Assembly: GCA_018711655.1 (NCBI GenBank)
Contig: DVIA01000052.1
Location: 1 to 32,644, forward strand
Direction: 5' to 3'
Origin: Candidatus Pullichristensenella avicola
GTDB lineage: Bacteria; Bacillota; Clostridia; Christensenellales; Aristaeellaceae
DNA length: 32,644 nucleotides
The notes below the pieces were generated by a model. The model did no database searches and was not told the origin of the DNA. It saw only the letters and a program-made list of their open reading frames with translations. Below are positions 25,297 to 32,245 of the stretch, in pieces. The translations under genes were made by a program, and so were the position numbers. Position 1 is the stretch's first letter, and each line of letters starts with the position of its first letter.

Positions 25297-25878
25297 TTAC
25301 GGCCGATTGCCGCGCGGCCGCAGCGCCAACGGGCGGGCCAGAATCTCCGATGTGATCACGGCGCGGCGCAATTCCGCCGCGGTGAGCATGGGCCGGCGCT
25401 CTATGAGCGAGGCGGCGTCCAGCAGAATCGGCCGGGTGGATGGCGCCTGTTTGCGCAACGTCGCCTGCGCCGGGGCGGCCTCCGGGCCATGGGGAAGCGA
25501 GCCGCCTACGCAGCCGTCGGCATAGACGGGGCTTTTGCCCTCAAAACTGGGCGCGTCGTTGGCAAGCGCGGCTTTGGGAACCGGCGCTTTTCGGGAAAGC
25601 GGTGCGCCGCCGGCCGCGGGGGCCTTGCCGGGCGTTGCGGCCGCCGGCTGCGGCGCGTTCGCGCCTTTGCGGCGATTTTGGGACAGAACTTCGCGCAGTT
25701 CAGGCGGGAAGTTTTCCGCCCAGGGCGGCGCGACCGGCTGCGCGCGTTTTTCCGGCGCGTTTCGCGGCGCGCGCGCGGCCGGAGACTGGCCGGGGCGCTT
25801 CCGCGCCGTTTTGCGGGCGTTTTTGACCACCGAGCCGATCACGCCGATCAATATAAACAATACAAGAATAGCGTCCAA
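25297..25878 (-). CDS. Small membrane-anchored protein downstream of floA
   Basis: A 193-residue protein of unknown function. Residues 3-18 are a hydrophobic membrane segment starting almost at the N-terminus; the rest is a low-complexity Ala/Pro/Arg/Lys-rich region (~20-155) and a more ordered C-terminus, ELRRAVITSEILARPLALR. I recall this short AVIxSEIL pattern at the C-terminus of small clostridial membrane proteins, but cannot name a family. It starts at TTG 25878, with GGAGGG 6 bases upstream. It is last in the nfeD/mini-floA/floA operon, separated from floA by 78 bases that carry a 12-bp hairpin. A link to FloA microdomains is inference from position. Confidence 0.7.
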   Translation of the reverse strand: MDAILVLFILIGVIGSVVKNARKTARKRPGQSPAARAPRNAPEKRAQPVAPPWAENFPPELREVLSQNRRKGANAPQPAAATPGKAPAAGGAPLSRKAPVPKAALANDAPSFEGKSPVYADGCVGGSLPHGPEAAPAQATLRKQAPSTRPILLDAASLIERRPMLTAAELRRAVITSEILARPLALRPRGNRP

Positions 25879-25900
25879 ACGCGTCCCTCCCCTCCGTTAT

Positions 25901-25933
25901 GGGGATGCGTCCGGGGAAGCGGGACGCATCCCC
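25901..25933 (-). other. Intercistronic hairpin between floA and the downstream gene
   Basis: A perfect 12-bp stem (25901-25912 with 25922-25933, 9-nt loop). A competing 8-bp stem, TCCGGGGA (25910-25917) with TCCCCGGA (25929-25936), overlaps it. No T-run follows on the minus strand, so it is more likely a processing, stability or translation-control element than a full terminator. Confidence 0.65.
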
Positions 25934-25956
25934 GGACGGTATGCCTTGCAGGCGGG

Positions 25957-26967
25957 TTATTTTTTGCCGTTGGTCTCGTCGATCGGCTTGGCCACGGTGG
26001 CGTCCGCGCCGGCGATGGATTCGCGCATGCGGGTGTCGGAGATGACGTTTTGCATATTGTAGTAATCCATCACGCCCAATTTGCCCTGGCGCAGCGCCTC
26101 GGCCATGGCGCGGGGCACCTCGGCCTCGGCCTCGACCACGCGGGCGCGCATCTCCTGCACGGCGGCGATCATTTCCTGTTCGTGGGCAACGGCCATGGCG
26201 CGGCGTTCTTCGGCCTTGGCCTGGGCGATGCGGCGGTCGGCCTCTGCCTGGTCGATCTGCAGCTGCGCGCCCACGTTGCGGCCCACGTCCACGTCGGCGA
26301 TGTCGATGGAAAGGATTTCAAAGGACGTGCCCGCGTCCAGGCCCTTGGCCAGCACCGTGCGGCTGATGAGGTCCGGGTTTTCCAGCACTTCCTTGTGCGT
26401 GGGCGAGGAGCCGACGGTGGTGACGATGCCCTCGCCAACGCGGGCGATGATCGTCTCCTCGCCGGCGCCGCCGACCAGGCGGGCGATGTTGGCGCGCACG
26501 GTCACGCGGGCCTTGGCGCGCAGTTCGATGCCGTCCTTGGCGATGGCGGCCACCACGGGGGTCTCGATGACCTTGGGGTTGACCGACATCTTCACCGCTT
26601 CGAGCACGTCGCGACCGGCCAGGTCGATGGCGCGGCTCTGCTCGAACTCCAGCGGGATCTGCGCCGATTGCGCGGCGATCAGCGAATCCACCACGCGATC
26701 GACGCTGCCGCCCGCCAGCAGGTGCGCCTCCAGCTCGTTCATGCTCAGATCGAGGCCGGCCTTGGTGGCCTTGATCATGGGCAGCACGATCTTAAAGGGG
26801 TTGACGCGGCGAAAGCGCATGGTGATCAGCGAAATGATGCGCACGCGCACGCCGGACGCGCGCGCCGAAATCCACAGCCCCAAGGGCACAAAGCGCAGGA
26901 ACAGGATCAGCACCAGAACAATGGCGATGATCGCGACGAAACTGAGGAAAATGTTTATGTTGGTCAC
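25957..26967 (-). CDS. floA: Flotillin-like protein FloA
   Basis: A 336-residue SPFH-type scaffold protein of functional membrane microdomains, close to the 331 residues of B. subtilis FloA (YqfA). A membrane segment at ~6-25 is followed by the SPFH region (~30-230), with [18 protein letters not shown] and VNPKVIETP, and a long Ala/Glu/Arg coiled-coil (~235-310; [18 protein letters not shown]) that drives oligomerisation. The start is GTG 26967, with GGGAGG 8 bases upstream; nothing further out looks like FloA. It lies behind nfeD and a short paralogue of its own N-terminal third, which matches the conserved nfeD-floA pairing apart from the extra gene. Confidence 0.95.
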   Translation of the reverse strand: MTNINIFLSFVAIIAIVLVLILFLRFVPLGLWISARASGVRVRIISLITMRFRRVNPFKIVLPMIKATKAGLDLSMNELEAHLLAGGSVDRVVDSLIAAQSAQIPLEFEQSRAIDLAGRDVLEAVKMSVNPKVIETPVVAAIAKDGIELRAKARVTVRANIARLVGGAGEETIIARVGEGIVTTVGSSPTHKEVLENPDLISRTVLAKGLDAGTSFEILSIDIADVDVGRNVGAQLQIDQAEADRRIAQAKAEERRAMAVAHEQEMIAAVQEMRARVVEAEAEVPRAMAEALRQGKLGVMDYYNMQNVISDTRMRESIAGADATVAKPIDETNGKK

Positions 26968-27010
26968 GATAAAGTCCTCCCTTCCAGATGGCCGCATCCG
27001 GCGGCCTCCC

Positions 27011-27406
27011 TCAAACTGCGTTCGTTTGCCGTTCGACCCACTGGCAGGGGTCCTCCCCGGCAAGATCCCGCGCGGCGCAGGCGTCGAAGTTCAAGGCAAC
27101 GCCACGCTCCCGCGCCAGAATGAGCGCGTTGACCACGCGCATGGGGTCGCCGCCCGCCAGCAGATGCGCCGGCATTTGCGCAAAATCCAGCGCCAGACCG
27201 GCTTTGCGCGCCACGATGTAGGGGAAAAGCGCCTTTTCCGGCCGAATGCGGCGCGCGCGCAGGGCGCGCAACGCGGCAAGCGGCACCGGCGCGCCCGCAA
27301 AGCGCGCGGCCAACCACAAATCCAGCCGCAGCCAGTAGCGCGCATACAGCCACGCCGCGAACAACAGCGCAAACAGCGCCGCAAGCGGCAGCGTTCCGTT
27401 TTTCAT
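27011..27406 (-). CDS. Short FloA-like protein (FloA N-terminal domain only)
   Basis: A 131-residue protein with a membrane segment at ~5-22. Residues 28-119 align without gaps to FloA residues 29-120 encoded just downstream, with about 42 identities in 92 positions by eye. Shared blocks are KAGL-L, AHLLAGG, RVV, and the end RDLAGED (FloA IDLAGRD). The rest of the SPFH region and the whole coiled-coil tail are absent. It is not a broken floA: there is an intact ATG at 27406 with AAGGTGGG upstream, an uninterrupted frame and a complete floA beside it. It probably arose by partial tandem duplication. It may insert next to FloA or limit its assembly, but that is a guess; no function is known to me. 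Confidence 0.8.
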   Translation of the reverse strand: MKNGTLPLAALFALLFAAWLYARYWLRLDLWLAARFAGAPVPLAALRALRARRIRPEKALFPYIVARKAGLALDFAQMPAHLLAGGDPMRVVNALILARERGVALNFDACAARDLAGEDPCQWVERQTNAV

Positions 27407-27425
27407 GGCGACCCACCTTCAAACG

Positions 27426-27911
27426 TCAGGGTTTTTCCACTTCCCGCACGACGATGCGGTTGCCGTCCACGCGTTCGACCGTCACCGGCCGCGCCGCTTC
27501 GACAAAAGCGCCCTCGGAGACCACGCTGAGCTTTACGCCGTCAAATTCGGCGATGCCCGCAGGACGCAGAGGCGTCGCCGTGGCGCCCGTCTTGCCCACG
27601 AAATAGCGCAGTTCGTTTTCGCTTTCCGGACGGGTCGCCACTTCCTTGAGCACCAGACGGGAATTTGCCAGCCGCCCCTTGGAGGCCGAGTGGATAAAGA
27701 TCGACAGCGCGATGCACAGAAGCAGGATGATCGCCAGCGCCATGATCAACGCCTGCAACGGCGTGGGCCGGGCGGCGATCACGCCGCCGACGAGGAGAAT
27801 GCAGCCAAGAATGCCCGGCGCGCCAAAGCCCGGCAGGTACATTTCCAGCACCACCAGGGCAAACCCGAGCACCAGCATGACGATGGCCGGCAGATAAGAA
27901 ACAAAATCCAT
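27426..27911 (-). CDS. nfeD: NfeD-family membrane protein, short form
   Basis: A 161-residue NfeD protein of the short type, without the ClpP-like protease domain of long NfeD. Three hydrophobic segments (~7-28, 30-48 and 53-73; GFGAPGILGCILLVGGVIA is typical) lead to a C-terminal OB-fold domain (~100-158; VGKTGATATPLRPAGIAEFDG). NfeD proteins are encoded beside flotillin or stomatin genes and are thought to act with them in membrane organisation. The start ATG 27911 has AAGGAGG 7 bases upstream. It is the first gene of the operon nfeD - mini-floA - floA - small membrane protein. Confidence 0.92.
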   Translation of the reverse strand: MDFVSYLPAIVMLVLGFALVVLEMYLPGFGAPGILGCILLVGGVIAARPTPLQALIMALAIILLLCIALSIFIHSASKGRLANSRLVLKEVATRPESENELRYFVGKTGATATPLRPAGIAEFDGVKLSVVSEGAFVEAARPVTVERVDGNRIVVREVEKP

Positions 27912-27935
27912 TTCCGCGCCTCCTTTCCAGTGCCT

Positions 27936-27964
27936 ATTATACCTGGAATGCGGCGCAAAGAAAA
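27936..27964 (-). promoter_or_regulatory. Probable promoter of the nfeD-floA operon
   Basis: A perfect TATAAT on the minus strand (27941-27936) lies 24 bases before the nfeD ATG. The best 17-base-spaced -35 is TTTTCT (27964-27959), which is weak, so only the -10 is well supported. Confidence 0.55.
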
Positions 27965-28391
27965 GGGTTGCGCGCCCAAAGATACAAATTTCCCGTTCAA
28001 ACGTCGCCGTAGACGCTTCTCGCGCGGCTTTCAGGAGGCGCGAACGGGGAGGAAGAACGCCCGCGGCCGCCCCTCCGCCGCGCGCCGTTCGGCGTTGTCA
28101 AAGCGACAAGCAGATCGCCGCGCCGCGCGGGACGCTGCAAGCCGGCGGCAGAAGCGGCTCAACCGGCGGCGCGGGCGCTTCTGACGAAAAAACGCGGCAA
28201 TCCCGACGCCCGGCGGCGCCGCGCCGGATCGCATCCAACGCCGGCGCACAAATCCCGGCGTTCGAAAACGGTGGGGGAGCGCCGCGACGTTCCCGTCGGC
28301 TGAAAAGGCTTTGCAAAGCCGGGCGGGGAAGCGGCATCGGTTCGCGTCCCGGAGGGCCAAGCAACGCTGCCCTCCCCGCCGGCGGGGGAGT
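27965..28391. other. GC-rich intergenic region without a supported gene
   Basis: About 430 bases with no protein-like frame and no ribosome-binding site. It contains only short GC-rich palindromes, including CTCCCC-type repeats just beyond the mutT stop and the weak terminator at 28303-28320. Confidence 0.55.
28303..28320 (-). terminator. Weak terminator candidate after the Nudix gene
   Basis: The palindrome GGCTTTGCAAAGCC (28307-28320) is followed on the minus strand by TTTTC. The stem is short, with a 4-nt loop at best, and lies about 70 bases past the Nudix stop codon. Confidence 0.4.
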
Positions 28392-28775
28392 TTACAGCCC
28401 CAGATGCCTGCGCGCAAAGCGCCTGTCCGCCGGGGCAAGATCGTATCCGGCCACTTCCTCCGGCAGCGCCCAGGCAAGCGCGCGGCATTCCACGGCCTGC
28501 GGTTCGCCTGAAACGATCGCGCTTTCGTAAAAAAGAAGCAGCAGGTCGCCGCCGTTGCGGTCGTCCAGGCGCAACGCGTCCAGCACGCGGCCCGTGCGCG
28601 TTTCCACATGCAGCTCCTCGCGCAGTTCCCGCTCCAGGGCCGCCTCGGGGCTTTCGCCGGCCTCAATTTTGCCACCGGGGAATTCCCAGAGCATGCCAAA
28701 ACGCTTGCCTTCCGGCCGCTGGCAGAGCAAAAGGCGCTCGCCCCGGCGCACTACGCCCGCCACCACCGCGATCAT
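28392..28775 (-). CDS. MutT-type Nudix hydrolase ((deoxy)nucleoside triphosphate pyrophosphohydrolase)
   Basis: A 127-residue Nudix protein. The Nudix box runs from GGKIEAGESPEAALE to RELREEL (about residues 34-57) with the key REL and EE residues; the usual final Gly is His. WEFPGGKIE before the box is typical of MutT, which removes 8-oxo-dGTP so that it is not incorporated into DNA. Length matches MutT (129 aa in E. coli). Specificity cannot be proven; related enzymes act on other NTPs. The ATG overlaps the stop of the upstream hydrolase gene by 4 bases, and AGGAGG lies in that gene, so translation is coupled. Confidence 0.88.
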   Translation of the reverse strand: MIAVVAGVVRRGERLLLCQRPEGKRFGMLWEFPGGKIEAGESPEAALERELREELHVETRTGRVLDALRLDDRNGGDLLLLFYESAIVSGEPQAVECRALAWALPEEVAGYDLAPADRRFARRHLGL

Positions 28776-29701
28776 CGCGCCGCCTCCTGCGCTTCCAGCC
28801 AGGCGAGCGCGTCGGCGTAGACGGTCAGCTTGTCCGTTTCGTTGAGGATCTCGTGGCGCATCCCCGGATAGAGGCGGCTATCCACATGCGCATAGCCGCG
28901 AACGCGCATCGCCGCCACGGCCTGCGCAAAGCCCCTGTCCCCGCCGCGGCATGCGTCCTCCGCGCCGGAGATGAAAAGAACGGGCATTTCCGGCGCGCCC
29001 GCATGCACGCGCCGGTCGTAGCACTGGATCATCAGCGTATACAGCGCCTCAAAACCGTTGCAGGTGAAGGTAAAGCCGCACAGCGGGTCGGCCTCGTAGG
29101 CGGCCACTACGGCTTTGTCCGAGCAGATCCAGGCGCACTTGCTCTGCTCATGGCGGAAGGCGCGGTAAAACGGCCCGAAGGTGAGCGCCTTGAGGAATTT
29201 GCTGCGCGATTTTGCGCCGCGCAGCGCCCCGATGCCGCGCGCCAGCAGCCGCCCGAAAGGCGCGCCCGCGTTCCAACCGGGGCTTCCGCAGACGATCAGC
29301 CCGGCAAGCTCGCCGTCGAAGCGTCCGGCGTAGACGCGCGCCGCCAGGGAGCCCATGCTGTGGCCGAACAGATAAATGCGTTTGTCCGGGAAACGGCCGC
29401 GCAGCCACTCGGTTATCTGGTGCAGATCGTCTACCAGCGCGTTTGCGCCGTCCTTGCCAAAATACCCCAGTTCGCCGCGCTGGAGCGCCTCCGCGCCATG
29501 GCCGCGGTGGTCGCTGATGGCGCAGGCAAAGCCGTGCGCGGCAAGGAAATTCATAAACGGCGCATAGCGCTCCTTGTTTTCGCACATACCGTGGGAAAAC
29601 TGCACCACCGCGCGCGCTTCGCCGTCGGGCAGACAGAGCAGCAGCGGCAACGAGAGACCGTCGCGCGCGGAAACAAGGGAAACCGTTTCCAACTGTGGCA
29701 T
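28772..29701 (-). CDS. Alpha/beta hydrolase, monoacylglycerol lipase / lysophospholipase type
   Basis: A 309-residue serine hydrolase of the Hydrolase_4 group. It has the oxyanion region VVQFSHGMCENKERYAPF, the DHRGHG block, the nucleophile elbow FGHSMGS with Ser near 115, an acidic candidate in ISGAEDACRGG, and the catalytic His in YPGMRHEIL. Members cleave monoacylglycerols or lysophospholipids in the cytoplasm or at the membrane; the true substrate is unknown. There is no signal peptide. The start is ATG 29701, after AAAGGAAC. A perfect 8-bp hairpin (29721-29737) lies in its presumed leader. It is co-transcribed with the Nudix gene. Confidence 0.9.
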   Translation of the reverse strand: MPQLETVSLVSARDGLSLPLLLCLPDGEARAVVQFSHGMCENKERYAPFMNFLAAHGFACAISDHRGHGAEALQRGELGYFGKDGANALVDDLHQITEWLRGRFPDKRIYLFGHSMGSLAARVYAGRFDGELAGLIVCGSPGWNAGAPFGRLLARGIGALRGAKSRSKFLKALTFGPFYRAFRHEQSKCAWICSDKAVVAAYEADPLCGFTFTCNGFEALYTLMIQCYDRRVHAGAPEMPVLFISGAEDACRGGDRGFAQAVAAMRVRGYAHVDSRLYPGMRHEILNETDKLTVYADALAWLEAQEAAR

Positions 29702-30001
29702 ACAATGTTCCTTTCAATCGCGACCGCCAGGCGGTCGGGAGCGTGCGCGCCCCGCGGGCGTGACGCCGGCGGATGAAAGAGCGCAGAAAACTAGACGAAG
29801 GTTCGTGCGCGTCCCGCGGGCGTGACGCCGGCATTGCCGGACCGCCGGCGCGGCCCTGGAGCCCCAAACGCCATGGGAGCGGGCGTGGCCTGATTTGCGG
29901 CGGCTTTCGCGGCGCGCATTTGCGACGGGAAAGGGCCTGGCAATTCTGCGCATGGCGACGGGCCTTCCGGCCCGCCCGGGCGAGAATGTCCGCCACGGTA
30001 T
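29702..30001. other. Intergenic region with a direct repeat, no gene
   Basis: About 300 bases between the hydrolase start and the ispH-rpsA terminator. It holds the CGACCGCC/GGCGGTCG hairpin (29721-29737) and a 29-bp direct repeat. No frame with a ribosome-binding site or protein-like composition was found, and no clear promoter for the hydrolase gene. Confidence 0.55.
29742..29832. repeat. 29-bp direct repeat
   Basis: 29742-29770 and 29804-29832 are identical except for one C/T difference. Both end GGGCGTGACGCCGGC, a partly palindromic GC-rich motif. The period is 62 bases, close to the 60-bp repeat at 25108-25195 but with a different sequence. Confidence 0.75.
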
Positions 30002-30034
30002 AAAAACGCGCGGCACGGCGTTTTGCCGTGCCGC
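30002..30034 (-). terminator. Terminator of ispH-rpsA
   Basis: A perfect 10-bp stem (30010-30019 with 30025-30034, loop GTTTT) is followed on the minus strand by GCGTTTTTATACC. It starts 16 bases past the stop codon. Confidence 0.9.
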
Positions 30035-30050
30035 ATGGTGGGTTTGCAGA

Positions 30051-32120
30051 TTATTCCTCGACGGGAGCCTCTTCGGTCTCGGCCTCGGCAGTTTCAGCCT
30101 CGGCGGTGGGGATCTCCACCGGAACGGCTTCCGGCTCGTCCTCCACGGCGGGGGTGGGCACATCGACGATGGCATACTCGTCCAGATCGTTGCTGGCGGG
30201 CATCTGCTCCATGGCCTCGTCCTCGAGCACCTCGCGGATGGAGAGGGAAATGCGCTTGGCTTCGGTGTTGACGTCCAGCACCTTCACGCGCACGATATCG
30301 CCGACGTTGACAGCGTCTTCGACCTTGGCGATACGGGTAAGAGCGCACTGGGAAATGTGCACCAGGCCGTCCAGGCCGGGCTCCAGTTCCACAAAGGCGC
30401 CGAAGGTGGTGATGCGCACGACTTTGCCCTCGACGATGGAGCCGACCGGGTACTTCTCGCCGGCCACGGTCCACGGACGCGGGCGGGTCGCCTTATAGGA
30501 CAGGGAGATGCGCTCGCGCGCGGGATCCACGTTGAGAATCTTCACGTCGATCTCGTCGCCGACTTTGACCACGTCCGAGGGATGCTGCACGCGGCCCCAG
30601 CTCAGGTCGGTCACATGCACCAGGCCGTCCACGCCGCCGATGTCCACAAAAGCGCCAAAGTCCGCCAGACGGCGCACAATGCCCTTGACCACGCTGCCGA
30701 CTTCCAGGGCGTCCCAAATGGCCTTTTTCTTTTCGGCTTCTTCGGCGATCAGCACCTTTTTGCGGGAAGCGACGATGCGCTTTTTGGCCTTGTCCACTTC
30801 GATGATCTGCAGGGTCAGTTCCTGGCCCACGAACTCCTCGATCTTCTCAACATAGCGCAGGGAAAGCTGGGAGGCGGGGATGAAGCAGCGAATGCCCATA
30901 ACGTCGGCCAGCAGGCCGCCCTTGACGGCTTCCTTGCCGGTGCCGGTGACGTATTCGCCGGACTCATACTTGGCCATGATCTCATCCCAGATCTTGCGGT
31001 TGACGATGTTGCGCTGCGAGAGCAGCACGTTGCCTTCGCCGTCGTTGACCTTGACGACCTCGACTTCGATCTCGTCGCCAACCTTTACGTCGGTCGAGGA
31101 GAGGTCAGCCTTTTTAATCAAACCGTCCGCCTTGTAGCCGACGTTGACGCAAACCTCGTCATTGGTGATCTGCACCACGGTGCCCGTGATGGTTTGTCCG
31201 GGGCGAAGCTGCACCATTGACTTTTCCACATCCGCCATGAAATCGGATTCCGTGGCGGAAGTTTCGGCCTGCTGCTCTTCGGACGGAGTGACCTGCTTCT
31301 CGATGTCGTTCATTCTTGCTGCTACCTCCTTAATTGTGCGATCCGGCGTAGAGGCGCCGGCTGTAATCCCAACCAGGTCTGCCGGATGGAACCAGGTATT
31401 TTCGATTTCGCGCGCGTCCTCGATGAAATATGCGCGCGAACAAACGCCGCCAACCAGTTCAAACAGCTTGCGGCTGTTGGAACTTTCCCGGCCGCCGACC
31501 ACCAGCATCGCGTCGGCCTTTTGCGCCAGGCGCACGGCCTCCTGCTGGCGTTCGCGGGTTGCGGGGCAGATGGTTTTGCGAATCTGCGGCTGGCGCACGC
31601 GCGCGCGAATGGCCGCGCACACGCGTTCAAACCGCTCTTCGATGAAGGTGGTTTGCGAAACCACCAGCGCGCCTTCCATCTGCGGCAGGGCCAGGGCGGC
31701 CGCTTCGTCGGCCACGGCCCAACTCTGCGCGCTTGTCCAGCCGCGGATGCCCTCCACCTCCGGGTGGCGTTCCTCGCCCACGACGATCAGCGGCAATCCC
31801 GCCGCTTCCGCCTCGCGGGCCATGTCGTGTATGCGGGCGACGAACGGGCAGGTGGCGTCGCAGATCTCGCCGGCGCGGCGCTGCAAGCGGGCAAGCGTCC
31901 CGCGGCCGACGCCGTGCGAGCGCACCACGGCGCGCGCGCCCAGGGGAATATCTTCCGGCGTTTCGGCGCTTACCACGCCCAACGCGGCCAGTTCATCGAC
32001 CACGCGGGGGTTGTGGATGACCGGCCCCAACGTATAGGCCGGGGCGGCCGAGCGCGCGGCTTCCACCGCGCGGCGAACGCCGAAACAGAAACCGGCGCGC
32101 CGGGCTATGATCGTCCGCAA
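30051..32120 (-). CDS. ispH-rpsA: Fused IspH (HMBPP reductase) / ribosomal protein S1
   Basis: One 689-residue frame. Residues 1-269 are IspH, the [4Fe-4S] enzyme that makes IPP and DMAPP in the MEP pathway: ligands C12 (AGFCFGV), C91 (CDATCPFV) and C185 (ICPATRERQ), and SSNSRKL and GASTPDRTI for substrate. Residues ~270-689 are an S1 protein with four S1/OB domains starting near PGQTITGTVVQ, GTGKEAVKGGLLADV, GSVVKGIVRRLADFGAFV and GSIVEGKVVRITTFGAFV, and an acidic Glu/Ala tail. The fusion is known in Clostridia. The start is TTG 32120: it places the first ligand at C12 as in E. coli and follows a GGGGAGGGGG site, which the upstream GTG and ATG do not. A Shine-Dalgarno inside the frame may also allow free S1. 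Confidence 0.93.
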   Translation of the reverse strand: MRTIIARRAGFCFGVRRAVEAARSAAPAYTLGPVIHNPRVVDELAALGVVSAETPEDIPLGARAVVRSHGVGRGTLARLQRRAGEICDATCPFVARIHDMAREAEAAGLPLIVVGEERHPEVEGIRGWTSAQSWAVADEAAALALPQMEGALVVSQTTFIEERFERVCAAIRARVRQPQIRKTICPATRERQQEAVRLAQKADAMLVVGGRESSNSRKLFELVGGVCSRAYFIEDAREIENTWFHPADLVGITAGASTPDRTIKEVAARMNDIEKQVTPSEEQQAETSATESDFMADVEKSMVQLRPGQTITGTVVQITNDEVCVNVGYKADGLIKKADLSSTDVKVGDEIEVEVVKVNDGEGNVLLSQRNIVNRKIWDEIMAKYESGEYVTGTGKEAVKGGLLADVMGIRCFIPASQLSLRYVEKIEEFVGQELTLQIIEVDKAKKRIVASRKKVLIAEEAEKKKAIWDALEVGSVVKGIVRRLADFGAFVDIGGVDGLVHVTDLSWGRVQHPSDVVKVGDEIDVKILNVDPARERISLSYKATRPRPWTVAGEKYPVGSIVEGKVVRITTFGAFVELEPGLDGLVHISQCALTRIAKVEDAVNVGDIVRVKVLDVNTEAKRISLSIREVLEDEAMEQMPASNDLDEYAIVDVPTPAVEDEPEAVPVEIPTAEAETAEAETEEAPVEE
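31311..31331 (-). promoter_or_regulatory. Internal Shine-Dalgarno and ATG at the ispH/S1 junction
   Basis: On the minus strand AAGGAGG (31331-31325), made by the Lys-Glu-Val codons at the end of IspH, lies 11 bases before the in-frame ATG at 31313 (MNDIEKQV), exactly where the S1 part begins. Spacing is a little long but workable, so internal initiation could yield a ~420-residue free S1. Confidence 0.5.
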
Positions 32121-32166
32121 AACGCGGATTCCCCCTCCCCGCATATACACTTCGAAAATACGCTAA

Positions 32167-32194
32167 CTTATACGATTCGCGCGGAGACGAACAA
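32167..32194 (-). promoter_or_regulatory. Promoter of ispH-rpsA
   Basis: TTGTTC (32194-32189), a 16-base spacer and TATAAG (32172-32167) on the minus strand, about 47 bases before the TTG start. Upstream, 32200-32245 is unusually A/T-rich for this genome and could act as an UP element. Confidence 0.6.
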
Positions 32195-32245
32195 TTCCTG
32201 CAAACTTAAAACTTTTCTTCAAAATTTAACATAAAATCGCGAAAA

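Noticed and set aside
25177-27123. A 648-codon open frame on the plus strand
   Set aside because: Antisense to the small membrane protein gene and floA; low-complexity Arg/Ala/His composition and no start signal.
27011-27406. The mini-FloA gene as a pseudogene of floA
   Set aside because: It has a complete frame, its own ribosome-binding site and normal operon spacing, and differs from FloA at about half its positions, so it is not a recent broken copy.
30051-32120. ispH-rpsA joined by a sequencing frameshift
   Set aside because: Both domains are in the same frame with a smooth junction, and this fusion is known in Clostridia.
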